The notes below the pieces were generated by a model. That model was not told the DNA's origin, did no database searches, and saw only the letters and a program-made list of their open reading frames with translations. This document shows positions 16,736 to 23,346 of a DNA stretch of 23,346 bases, piece by piece. Both the position numbers and the translations under genes were made by a program. Numbering within the stretch: position 1 is the stretch's first letter; each line of letters opens with the position of its first letter. This stretch comes from RGIG7450 sp045648785 (GTDB lineage Bacteria; Bacillota; Clostridia; RUG12999): the NCBI GenBank assembly GCA_045648785.1, contig JAZROP010000045.1, forward strand, positions 1 through 23,346, in the 5' to 3' direction.

Positions 16736-16816
16736 GTCTTTTTTTAAATTTTTTTGAAAGATATTACATACATAATTTCCTTTTCATTTCAAAAAATATA
16801 ACCGGAGGTGCATTTT

Positions 16817-17041
16817 ATGAAAAAAAATGGTTTCAGTTCGGGTAAAATTCAATCCAAAAAACCTTTTGAAACACCCGAAGATTATGATAACTTATACACT
16901 GTAAACACAGGTTCATACACAGATTGCACAGGTCTTATGTATAAACCGCCGGAAAACGATTTTGAATATGATTCTTACACAGATGTATATCACTTTCAGC
17001 CCTCCGCTTACGATGCGGATTACTATGGCGACGATGATTAA
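16817..17041 (+). CDS. Small Tyr/Asp-rich hypothetical protein
   Basis: A 74-residue protein I do not recognise. It starts basic (MKKNGFSSGKIQSKK), then becomes acidic and rich in Tyr, Asp and Thr, ending DADYYGDDD. There is no signal peptide or membrane segment. It looks disordered or low in complexity, with TVNTGSYTDCTG and YDSYTDVYHF as loosely similar elements. A strong GGAGGTG lies eight bases before the ATG; a GTG at 16808 overlaps that site and is not a credible start. It is the only plus-strand gene in a long minus-strand region, has about 190 bases of its own upstream DNA, and ends in a terminator shared with the convergent lipoprotein gene. Expression therefore seems real; function is unknown. 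A spore-coat-like or metal-binding role is conceivable from composition only. Confidence 0.75.
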   Translation: MKKNGFSSGKIQSKKPFETPEDYDNLYTVNTGSYTDCTGLMYKPPENDFEYDSYTDVYHFQPSAYDADYYGDDD

Positions 17042-17068
17042 AAAAGCGGAGCAATGCTCCGTTTTTTT
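17041..17068. terminator. Bidirectional intrinsic terminator
   Basis: CGGAGC pairs with GCTCCG around AAT, flanked by an A run on the left and a T run on the right, so it works in both directions. The stop codons of the plus-strand small gene (17039-17041) and of the minus-strand lipoprotein gene (17067-17069) abut it on either side. Confidence 0.85.
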
Positions 17069-17597
17069 AATCGTTATAAAATCCTTTCGGCCAGTCATCA
17101 ACCGCTTTTATAAATTTGAAAGTATATTCTTTTCCATCATCTAAAACGGTCTTTGTTCTGCCCGAGCCAATCATTGTTGTATTTCCACCAGCAGTTTCTG
17201 TGTAGTTGGCACTGAAAAACAAAGAAAAATTCTCCTCATTTTTAAGCTCATTTTCGGCTTCAGCATTATATTCAGCCGCCACCTCTTTTTTAACTTTCTG
17301 AACGGCTACAACAGTTCCCCACCAGTCATATTCATCCTCCTGTGCATCGATACGGTCAAGAGCAAAAATATGTCCGTTATAAAGTTGATAATATTTTCCT
17401 GTTGCTTCATTTTGCCATATTCCATCAAGGTCTGCCGTCCTGTTGAGTTCTGTATAAGGATTATTTTTCTCAGCCTCCTCCTCATCAATCCATTCCTGCG
17501 GAATTTCTGCCTGATAGCCTATAATAGGCTCTTTTTCACACGCCGCAAACGAAAGTGCAACTATAACAACCATAATAAGTACAATTATTTTTCTCAT
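17067..17597 (-). CDS. Putative secreted lipoprotein of unknown function
   Basis: A 176-residue protein with a classic lipoprotein signal: basic start MRKI, hydrophobic core, and lipobox LSFAAC with the Cys at about residue 20, predicting attachment to the outer face of the cytoplasmic membrane. The mature part has an acidic linker (EWIDEEEAEKNN), a segment ADLDGIWQNEATGKYYQLY that resembles the opening of small beta-rich domains, and a C-terminal YTFKFIKAVDDWPKGF. I cannot assign a family. A promoter is visible at 17639-17667, and it ends at a terminator shared with the convergent small gene, so it is probably monocistronic. GGAGG lies about 13 bases from the ATG, a rather long spacing. The ATG is supported by the signal peptide. 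Confidence 0.82.
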   Translation of the reverse strand: MRKIIVLIMVVIVALSFAACEKEPIIGYQAEIPQEWIDEEEAEKNNPYTELNRTADLDGIWQNEATGKYYQLYNGHIFALDRIDAQEDEYDWWGTVVAVQKVKKEVAAEYNAEAENELKNEENFSLFFSANYTETAGGNTTMIGSGRTKTVLDDGKEYTFKFIKAVDDWPKGFYND

Positions 17598-17638
17598 ATG
17601 TTATCTTAAGCCTCCCTATATTCAAGCCATATGGATTA

Positions 17639-17667
17639 ATTGTACCACACTTTTTCAACAACATCAA
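17639..17667 (-). promoter_or_regulatory. Promoter of the lipoprotein gene
   Basis: TTGATG (-35, 17662-17667) and TACAAT (-10, 17639-17644) on the minus strand are exactly 17 bases apart. The -35 overlaps the last codon of the P-type ATPase gene, so the lipoprotein can be transcribed separately from it. Confidence 0.6.
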
Positions 17668-20183
17668 GCTTTTTTCTTCAAACATTTGCATGCAAATTTT
17701 TCGATTTCAGAAATAACAAGCGGTAATGCGGATAAGAGAATTACCACCACCCATTGTACTCCACTAAGTTCACATGTTTTAAAAACATTTCTCAAGGGAC
17801 TAACCGCGACAACGGCTGTTTGCATAAGCATACATACTGCAAAGGCAAAAACCATAAACTTGTTCCTTCCTGCATTTCCTGAAAAAAATGAGTGTTCACT
17901 TTCAACGGCAAATGCGTGAAAAAGCTGAGACATACTTAAAGTGCAAAAAGTCATTGTCTGCCCAAGCTTTTCATTTCCAAATATCTTTGCGCCTATAACA
18001 TATGCAAAAGTTGCAATAATACCTATCATAATACCTTCGATAAATATCGTATATCCCATACTATCCGAAAAAATACTTTTGTTTTTATTAACAGGGGGTT
18101 TCTGCATTATATCCTTATCGGGTGGTTGGAGACCCAGCGCTGCCGCCGGCAGTGAATCGGTCACCAGGTTCATCCACAAAAGCTGTATTGCTGTGAGTGG
18201 ACTCTCCCTTCCAAAGAATATCGCAATGAAAATGGTAAAAATTTCTCCAATATTGCTTGATAGCAAAAACCTCACTGCTTTTTTTATATTTGCATAAATT
18301 CCCCGTCCTTGGCGTACTGCTTCTGCAATGGTTACGAAGTTATCATCCGCCAGCACCATGTCAGCCGCACCTTTTGCCACATCAGTTCCGCTTTTCCCCA
18401 TTGCACAGCCGATATCCGCGCTTTTAAGAGCAGGTGCATCATTCACACCGTCTCCGGTCATTGCAACAACCTCACCCTGCCTTTGAAGTGCCTTTACTAT
18501 TCTCATTTTATGTTCTGGGGTTACCCTATAAAAAACCCGACACTCCGAAACCCTTTTTTCAAGTTCATTCTCATTCATTAAATCAAGTTCTTTGCCGCTG
18601 AGTGCAACATTCATTCCACCGGAGATGCCTGTCTGCTTTGCAATAGCAAGGGCAGTATCCCTCTGGTCTCCGGTTATCATTACAACCTTTATTCCCGCCT
18701 CACTACAACTATTTACAGCTGCTGCAACCCCCTTGCGCGGTGGGTCGGTCATTGCTGCAAGTCCCACAAAAATCAGATTTTCTTCATATTCACCTCCAAG
18801 TGTTGTGATTTCCTTACTTGCAACTGCTATAACTCTTTTTCCTTCCGCAGCAAACTCACGATTCTTTTTTTCTATTTCTTTCTTTTGGTCTTCGCTAATT
18901 GAGCACGCATTAATAATCATTTCAGGCGCACCCTTTGTTACAACTTTGTATCCGTATGCAATTTTATGTACAGTTGTCATAAGTTTACGCGACGAGCTGA
19001 ACGGTATTTCATCTACTCTTTCAAACGCCCTGTCAAGTTCTTTTTTTAAAACACCCTTTTCTTCCGCTGCTTTTATCAGCGCTTTTTCGGTTGCACCTCT
19101 TTCATCATTGCATAGAATAAAACACTCAAGAAGTCTCTTGCCGTCACCATAAAGATCCGTTACCGTCATCTTATTTTCAGTCAGGGTGCCTGTCTTATCC
19201 GTACATATTACTGTCGCACTACCCAGCGTTTCCACCGCCGGCAAGCTTCGCACAACCGCATTTTTCTTTGCCATTTTCTGTACCCCTATCGCAAGCATAA
19301 CCGTCACTATTGCCGGAAGCCCTTCGGGAATTGCCGCAACTGCCAGGCTGACTGAGGTCATAAACATTTCAAGCGGTGGTTGTCGTCTGATTATGCCCAT
19401 AAGAAAAATTACCAAACAGATTGTAATTGCTGTAACACCAAGAACATTTCCTGTTTTTTTCAGCCTTATCTGAAGAGGAGTCTGTGGTGTTTGGCTGCTT
19501 ATAATCATTCCTGCAACCTTTCCGGTTTGAGTGTTCATCCCGGTCGCCACTACAACCGCTTTTCCTCTTCCACCAGTTATAACCGTATTTGCCCACACCA
19601 TATTAGCCGCCTCAAGCTCCGGTTGTCCATCGGGTGATACTGCACAATTTTTTCCAATTTCGCGTGTTTCTCCGGTAAGCGCAGACTCGTCCGCCGTAAG
19701 TGCGGCAGTTTCAATAAGCCTTGCATCTGCCGGAACAAAATCCCCCGTATTTAAAATTATCACATCTCCCGGTACCAGATTTTCTGTGTTTGTCTGAATT
19801 TCTTTTCCTCCCCTTACTACTTTAGCCATGGGGGAATTCATCCTTTTTAACGCCTCAAGAGCGTGTTCCGCCTTAAATTCCTGCACAACCCCTATAACCG
19901 CATTAAAGACCACTATCGCAAGTATTATTAGTGCATCCAAATATTCTCCCTCGCCGCTTAAATATGATACTGCAACCGAAACGATTGCCGCTACCAAAAG
20001 CATCAGTACCATACTGTCCGACATCTGTTTGAAAAATTCTCTGAAAAAGCTTTTCTTTTCAGTTTGTTCAAAACTGTTTTTTCCATGTTTTTCAAGCCTT
20101 TTTTGTGCTTCCTCGGCACTAAGCCCGTCCACCGATGTTTTAAGATTATTCATCAGCCTTTTTTCCACTAAAGTGTGCCACAT
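17664..20183 (-). CDS. Calcium-transporting P-type ATPase (type II)
   Basis: ATP-driven cation pump of the cytoplasmic membrane, most like SERCA/PMCA-type calcium exporters. In 839 residues the order is: N-terminal cation-ATPase domain, TM1-2 (about 55-105), actuator domain with TGE (170-172), TM3-4 with the calcium-type VAAIPEGLP (283-290), phosphorylation site DKTGT (329-333), nucleotide-binding KGAP (417-420), MITGDQ, hinge TGDGVNDAP (576-584), then six C-terminal membrane segments including NLVTDSLPAAALG (672-684), typical of calcium site II. I chose the ATG at 20183, which has AAAGGAGTGA upstream; an in-frame TTG at 20207 would place the SD inside the gene. It follows DUF2508 by fewer than 50 bases. 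Calcium is the likeliest substrate by motif; manganese is possible. Confidence 0.93.
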   Translation of the reverse strand: MWHTLVEKRLMNNLKTSVDGLSAEEAQKRLEKHGKNSFEQTEKKSFFREFFKQMSDSMVLMLLVAAIVSVAVSYLSGEGEYLDALIILAIVVFNAVIGVVQEFKAEHALEALKRMNSPMAKVVRGGKEIQTNTENLVPGDVIILNTGDFVPADARLIETAALTADESALTGETREIGKNCAVSPDGQPELEAANMVWANTVITGGRGKAVVVATGMNTQTGKVAGMIISSQTPQTPLQIRLKKTGNVLGVTAITICLVIFLMGIIRRQPPLEMFMTSVSLAVAAIPEGLPAIVTVMLAIGVQKMAKKNAVVRSLPAVETLGSATVICTDKTGTLTENKMTVTDLYGDGKRLLECFILCNDERGATEKALIKAAEEKGVLKKELDRAFERVDEIPFSSSRKLMTTVHKIAYGYKVVTKGAPEMIINACSISEDQKKEIEKKNREFAAEGKRVIAVASKEITTLGGEYEENLIFVGLAAMTDPPRKGVAAAVNSCSEAGIKVVMITGDQRDTALAIAKQTGISGGMNVALSGKELDLMNENELEKRVSECRVFYRVTPEHKMRIVKALQRQGEVVAMTGDGVNDAPALKSADIGCAMGKSGTDVAKGAADMVLADDNFVTIAEAVRQGRGIYANIKKAVRFLLSSNIGEIFTIFIAIFFGRESPLTAIQLLWMNLVTDSLPAAALGLQPPDKDIMQKPPVNKNKSIFSDSMGYTIFIEGIMIGIIATFAYVIGAKIFGNEKLGQTMTFCTLSMSQLFHAFAVESEHSFFSGNAGRNKFMVFAFAVCMLMQTAVVAVSPLRNVFKTCELSGVQWVVVILLSALPLVISEIEKFACKCLKKKA

Positions 20184-20206
20184 GTCCCATTCACTCCTTT
20201 TCCACA

Positions 20207-20238
20207 AGTATATTTAACACCGGACAAGTTTATGTCAA
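20207..20238 (-). promoter_or_regulatory. Possible promoter of the P-type ATPase gene
   Basis: A perfect TTGACA (20233-20238, minus strand) lies at the end of the DUF2508 gene. Candidate -10 elements are TATACT (20207-20212), which is close to consensus but 20 bases away, or TAAATA (20211-20216) at 16 bases. The non-ideal pairing keeps this tentative. Confidence 0.3.
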
Positions 20239-20421
20239 TCTCGAATATAGGCTGAGTAAATACCTGTATTTCTGTCTAGCCGCTTTTTCCTCATATATAT
20301 AGTAACTAATAAGTTCCCCGTCCGATGCTTCGTTAAAGCCGTTTTTCAATGCATTAATATAACTTTTGCAGTCGTCAATCTCTTTTTTAAGTTGCTTTTG
20401 TTCCTTTGTCATTTTTCTCAT
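20230..20421 (-). CDS. DUF2508 (YaaL-like) family small protein
   Basis: A 63-residue cytoplasmic, helix-rich, charged protein. The segment ASDGELISYYIYEEKAARQ and the final YRYLLSLYSRL match the pattern I know for DUF2508/YaaL proteins, where a (T/S)DxELIxxYIYE motif is followed by a K-rich helix ending in YxYLL. The function of the family is not established. The ATG has AAGGAAAGGG upstream. It lies 14 bases after the DUF4363 gene and just before the calcium ATPase gene, so it is probably in one transcript with DUF421-DUF4363. In other Firmicutes this family is usually seen near recR or bofA, which are not here. Confidence 0.65.
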   Translation of the reverse strand: MRKMTKEQKQLKKEIDDCKSYINALKNGFNEASDGELISYYIYEEKAARQKYRYLLSLYSRLT

Positions 20422-20435
20422 GCCCTTTCCTTATA

Positions 20436-20810
20436 TCAAAGTATATATTTCCATTTTATTTGGGCACTGTTTTTAATATGACCGATTTTTTCTTTCATTG
20501 TTATTATTCCCCACCTGCACTCCTCTTTCCCAACTCCCGCAAGCCCTTTTGCGCTCATAACCGAGTCCTTTGCCTCATTAATAATATCTCTGTCTAAAAA
20601 AGCACACAAAAGAACGCTCATTTTTTCAATTTTCTCGTTTATTTTATCAAGATTGTCACGACACACAGCCATATTCCCCTCACACGCCTCATATGCCTCA
20701 TCGGCAAGAGATAGCATTGCATCTGTCTTTTCATTTACATAACCGTTATATAAAAAACCTCCTGTTACAATAACAAGAAGCAGTGCTCCCGAAATCCAAA
20801 TTTTTTTCAT
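20436..20810 (-). CDS. DUF4363-like membrane-anchored protein
   Basis: A 124-residue protein with one N-terminal membrane segment (about residues 4-24, an uncleaved anchor or signal) and a helical extracytoplasmic domain with heptad-like spacing around NLDKINEKIEKMSVLL. Two Cys near residues 43 and 50 lie in an acidic stretch. Its start overlaps the stop of the DUF421 gene by four bases (ATGA), which indicates translational coupling. DUF4363 proteins are known to occur right beside DUF421 membrane proteins in clostridia, and that pairing together with the architecture is my basis for the call. No enzymatic motif is visible and the function is unknown. Confidence 0.7.
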   Translation of the reverse strand: MKKIWISGALLLVIVTGGFLYNGYVNEKTDAMLSLADEAYEACEGNMAVCRDNLDKINEKIEKMSVLLCAFLDRDIINEAKDSVMSAKGLAGVGKEECRWGIITMKEKIGHIKNSAQIKWKYIL

Positions 20811-21496
20811 TTTCTGTCCCCCTTTACGCCTTTTTTCTGAAAATAAAATTCTCCTGCGCTGTCCATAACCGCATAGAAAACCTCTGATGCTTTTTTTATG
20901 CCCTTTTGAGATAATTTTTTCATAAGTTGATGTTCGCTCATTCCGCTGAGTTCAAGCCCTTTTTTTGCAATTTTTCCGTCAGCAATTACAACATATGGCA
21001 TCGCCCCGGGGCTGCCATTAATATTCATGTCTGCTGCTGTCAAAGCCTTGCCTCTCGCCGAGGGAATTACGCTGATTTTACCACTGTTTTCCAGAATTGC
21101 ATATTCAACATCCCGCAAGTCCGAATACCCCTCACAACGAATCTGCTCCATAATTTCGTCTATGTTATAGCATTGCCTTCTCATTTCCTGCTCCACTAAA
21201 ATACCCTTGTTGATTAAAATTGACGGTCTTCCCTGAAAAAGCTTTCGCAAAAATCTTGATTTAAGCGTAAGCACAGATATAAGTATCTCAAGTGAAATAA
21301 GTGTTGCTATAGGCACAATACTGCTCATAAGCGGCAAATTCATATCCTGCATTGGAATTGACGCAAGCTCAGATAATAAAAAGACCACCACCAGCTCTGC
21401 CGGTTCAAGTTCTCCCACCTGTTTTTTACCCATTATTCTGATTGTGATTATCAAAATAACATAAAGAATTACTGTTCTTATACAACTTGTCAGCAT
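20807..21496 (-). CDS. DUF421 (YetF-like) membrane protein
   Basis: A 229-residue protein with three N-terminal membrane segments (about 5-21, 33-48, 58-80) followed by a soluble domain. Features of the YetF/DUF421 family are IRIMGKKQVGELEPAELVV after TM1, the loop FQGRPSILINKGIL, and the C-terminal domain with DLRDVEYAILENSGKISV. The role is unclear; B. subtilis homologues include sporulation-linked members, but nothing here shows sporulation control. The ATG has GAGGTG upstream. It is divergent from mraZ across a 207-base AT-rich intergenic region and leads a probable operon with DUF4363 and DUF2508. Confidence 0.9.
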   Translation of the reverse strand: MLTSCIRTVILYVILIITIRIMGKKQVGELEPAELVVVFLLSELASIPMQDMNLPLMSSIVPIATLISLEILISVLTLKSRFLRKLFQGRPSILINKGILVEQEMRRQCYNIDEIMEQIRCEGYSDLRDVEYAILENSGKISVIPSARGKALTAADMNINGSPGAMPYVVIADGKIAKKGLELSGMSEHQLMKKLSQKGIKKASEVFYAVMDSAGEFYFQKKGVKGDRK

Positions 21497-21602
21497 TGAC
21501 TTTTCACCTCTTAAATTTTAATATTGGTAATCTTTACTGTTTTTATGTTAAATTTGCATAACAAAAATAATAAATTTCTGTTAAATTTTTTTACAAAAAC
21601 TA

Positions 21603-21630
21603 TTGATTTTTTTTTAAAATGGTGTATAAT
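21603..21630 (+). promoter_or_regulatory. Promoter of mraZ and the dcw cluster
   Basis: TTGATT (-35, 21603-21608) and a perfect TATAAT (-10, 21625-21630) are 16 bases apart. Transcription would start near 21637, immediately upstream of the GTGG repeat array, so a protein bound there would block initiation or escape. Confidence 0.75.
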
Positions 21631-21639
21631 AAATAGTAA

Positions 21640-21677
21640 GTGGTTACTAAATGGATTGATAGTGGTATCTCAGTGGT
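21640..21677 (+). promoter_or_regulatory. MraZ operator: four GTGGT-type direct repeats spaced 11 bp
   Basis: GTGGT at 21640, ATGGA at 21651, GTGGT at 21662 and GTGGT at 21673 recur at exactly 11-base intervals between the promoter and mraZ. MraZ is known to bind tandem short G-rich repeats upstream of its own gene (TGGGN with 5-base spacers in E. coli), so autoregulation is the natural reading. The second copy is degenerate. Confidence 0.75.
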
Positions 21678-21703
21678 CAGATTTTTGGAAAGGAGGAGCA
21701 TAA

Positions 21704-22135
21704 ATGTTTAACAGCAATTATTCCCACAGTGTGGATAATAAGGGCAGATTCATAATGCCCTCCAAATACAGAGATATGCTGGACGGTCGTTGCATGGTTA
21801 CCAAAGGCATGGACAACCATTGCCTTTACATTTACACATTAAGTGAATGGGCAGATTTTGAAGCCCGTCTGCTTGCTCTTCCAAATAGCAAACCGGAAAT
21901 CCGTTCCCTTCAGAGATATTTTCTTTCGGAAGCGGAAATGGTTGAAATTGATAAACAGGGCAGATGTCTTGTTTCTCAGCAACTAAGAGAATATGCAGGA
22001 ATCAGCTCATCAATAAAGCTTTTGGGTATGGGCAATAAAATAGAACTCTGGAGCAGCGAAAACCTCGCTGAATTCGAAAATGAAACAACTGTTGATGTGG
22101 CAGATGTTGCCGGCAACATTGATTTGGTAATATAG
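21704..22135 (+). CDS. mraZ: Transcriptional regulator MraZ
   Basis: DNA-binding regulator that opens the division and cell wall cluster and represses its own operon; it assembles into rings that contact tandem repeats. The 143 residues contain the two SpoVT/AbrB-like half-domains, each with the family motif: SVDNKGRFIMPSKYR near residue 10 and EIDKQGRCLVSQQLR near residue 85. In the second, the usual Pro-Leu-Arg pattern is partly changed (SQQLR). The ATG has AAAGGAGGA upstream. The stop codon directly abuts the region of the rsmH start, so translation is probably coupled. The GTGG repeats just upstream are its likely target. Confidence 0.96.
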   Translation: MFNSNYSHSVDNKGRFIMPSKYRDMLDGRCMVTKGMDNHCLYIYTLSEWADFEARLLALPNSKPEIRSLQRYFLSEAEMVEIDKQGRCLVSQQLREYAGISSSIKLLGMGNKIELWSSENLAEFENETTVDVADVAGNIDLVI

Positions 22136-22144
22136 GTGGGATTT

Positions 22145-23080
22145 ATGGAGTTTAAACATAAATCGGTACTGTTTGATGAGTGTATGTCTGCACTCAGAAT
22201 CACCCCCGGCGGCATTTATGTAGATGGTACTCTTGGTGGCGGTGGTCATTCATTAGGAATTTGCGAAAGACTTTCGGACAGCGGCAAACTTATAGGTATT
22301 GACCGTGACCCCGAGGCTTTAAAGGCGGCATCAGATCGGCTTTCCTCTTTCAGCGGTATAACAACCTTTGTCCATAGTAACTATTCAGAAATTAAAAGTA
22401 TTTTATCCGAACTTGATATATTGGGAATCGACGGTGCACTTTTAGACCTTGGTGTCTCATCTTATCAGATTGATAATCCCGAGCGCGGGTTCAGTTATAT
22501 GAAGGACGCACCGCTTGATATGCGAATGAATCCGGACGACCCTATTTCCGCTTACAACATTGTAAACGAATATGACAGAGACGAGCTTGCAAAAATAATC
22601 AAAGATTACGGCGAAGAACGGTTTGCTGGCAAGATTGCTTCTCTGATAGTAAGAAGACGGCAGCAAAAGCCCATAGAAACTACACTTGAGCTTGCAGATA
22701 TAATTAAATCTGCCATGCCGCCCGCATCAAAAAACGGCGGTTCAAATCCCTGCAAGCGTACATTTCAGGCGCTCAGGATTGAAGTCAATCGAGAACTTGA
22801 GCTGTTAAAAGGTTCACTTTCTGACTTTTTTGATTCACTAAATCCAGGAGGAATACTTGCGGTTATCACATTCCATTCCCTTGAGGACAGGATAGTGAAG
22901 AACACCTTTGCAGACCTCTGTAAGGGGTGTACCTGCCCGCCTGACTTTCCCGTATGTGTGTGCGGAAAGAAGCCCGTGGCAGAGCATATTACAAGGAAAC
23001 CGATCGTTCCATCCGATGTTGAGATGGAAGACAATCACAGAGCGAGAAGCTCAAAGCTGAGAGTTATAGAAAAACTCTGA
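22145..23080 (+). CDS. rsmH: 16S rRNA (cytosine-1402-N4)-methyltransferase
   Basis: Methylates N4 of C1402 in the ribosomal P site using S-adenosylmethionine (older name mraW). From the chosen ATG it has 311 residues. Seen: MEFKHKSVLFDE N-terminus, SAM-binding DGTLGGGGHS (27-36), DLGVSSYQID, PLDMRMNP, the GSNPCKRTFQALRIEVN stretch, TFHSLEDRIVK and the C-terminal ARSSKLRV. I prefer the ATG at 22145, which gives the usual N-terminus and has AGGTGGG four bases upstream; a GTG at 22136 directly follows the mraZ stop but would overlap that site. Confidence 0.96.
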   Translation: MEFKHKSVLFDECMSALRITPGGIYVDGTLGGGGHSLGICERLSDSGKLIGIDRDPEALKAASDRLSSFSGITTFVHSNYSEIKSILSELDILGIDGALLDLGVSSYQIDNPERGFSYMKDAPLDMRMNPDDPISAYNIVNEYDRDELAKIIKDYGEERFAGKIASLIVRRRQQKPIETTLELADIIKSAMPPASKNGGSNPCKRTFQALRIEVNRELELLKGSLSDFFDSLNPGGILAVITFHSLEDRIVKNTFADLCKGCTCPPDFPVCVCGKKPVAEHITRKPIVPSDVEMEDNHRARSSKLRVIEKL

Positions 23081-23123
23081 GGCTTATATAATAAAAGATA
23101 ATGAGAGGAGCTGTTACACGATT

Positions 23124-23346
23124 ATGGTATACAACGAGATGGTATACAAACCGGCGACACTTGGAGAAAGACTTCAGGCAAAGTTCGGCGCACGTATCTC
23201 TTCCGCTGTAAAAAACGGCTCCGATATGGCGGAAGGGACTCAGGGTGAGGTCCTTTCCTTTTTTGGGAAGACCACAGAAAACGGTGCCGACAGAGCGGTG
23301 CCTTCTGCCAGACGTGTGGTTGCGACAGATATGTCCAGAGTGAATG
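23124..23346 (+). CDS. Gene in the ftsL position, probable division protein N-terminus (partial)
   Basis: An open frame of 74 codons runs off the right edge, starting MVYNEMVYKPATLGERLQAK. The residues seen are hydrophilic with many Ala, Gly, Ser and charged residues and no membrane segment. In Firmicutes the gene right after rsmH normally encodes FtsL, a small bitopic divisome protein with a cytoplasmic N-terminal tail, and a long tail would fit; that is inference from position. The Shine-Dalgarno GAGGAG is 13 bases from the first ATG, a long spacing, and an in-frame ATG at 23139 is even farther. A 15-base tandem duplication begins at the start codon. Confidence 0.6.
   Translation, partial: MVYNEMVYKPATLGERLQAKFGARISSAVKNGSDMAEGTQGEVLSFFGKTTENGADRAVPSARRVVATDMSRVN

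Noticed and set aside
16808..16816. Upstream GTG start for the small plus-strand gene
   Set aside because: The GTG overlaps the GGAGGTG ribosome binding site that properly serves the ATG at 16817.
18592..19152. Plus-strand 186-codon open frame
   Set aside because: Antisense to the conserved phosphorylation and nucleotide-binding parts of the P-type ATPase; rich in Ser, Ala and Pro as expected for reverse-complement reading of a gene.
1..23346. CRISPR arrays, tRNA or rRNA genes, insertion sequences, phage or toxin-antitoxin modules
   Set aside because: I looked for repeated spacers, cloverleaf-like blocks, transposase motifs and paired small genes and saw none; the window is almost wholly accounted for by housekeeping genes.

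Overview
The window looks like chromosomal DNA from a low-GC Gram-positive bacterium, most likely a member of the Clostridia. Supporting signs are the AT-rich composition, strong purine-rich ribosome binding sites, frequent GTG/TTG starts, an rplS-lepB-rbgA block, a Firmicutes-type L19 leader, WalJ/YycJ, and DUF421, DUF4363 and DUF2508 proteins typical of clostridia. Nearly everything is housekeeping. I see no CRISPR array, tRNA or rRNA gene, insertion sequence, phage module or recognisable defence system, and no stretch over 300 bases lacks a gene. The largest gaps are 5381-5566, 16628-16816 and 21497-21703.

Layout. Positions 1-4520 (minus): an M20 peptidase with its own promoter, a small frameshifted gene, cca, and the start of an ABC exporter that runs off the left edge. 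Positions 4524-5564: a graveyard of a sugar-catabolism operon, with a frameshifted triosephosphate-isomerase-like N-terminus joined to an unidentified fragment and then a truncated FGGY kinase, bounded by two terminators. Positions 5567-7699 (minus): murA and walJ (cell wall). Positions 7720-14720 (minus): nth, uvrB, uvrA, gpsA and a HAD phosphatase, with overlapping or nearly abutting genes and so probably one operon for DNA repair and phospholipid precursor supply. Positions 14734-16735 (minus): rplS with its leader, lepB and rbgA, split by two intrinsic terminators.

Positions 16817-17041 hold a lone plus-strand gene for a small Tyr/Asp-rich protein. It is convergent with a lipoprotein gene and shares a bidirectional terminator with it. 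Positions 17639-21496 (minus): DUF421, DUF4363, DUF2508 and a calcium-type P-ATPase, all membrane-related apart from DUF2508. From 21603 rightward the division and cell wall (dcw) cluster starts on the plus strand: promoter, four 11-bp-spaced MraZ-type repeats, mraZ, rsmH and the start of the gene in the ftsL position.

The most notable observations are the phased MraZ operator, the decayed sugar-catabolism island, the small gene broken at an A7 tract, and the uncharacterised Tyr/Asp-rich protein. None amounts to a clear new biological system.
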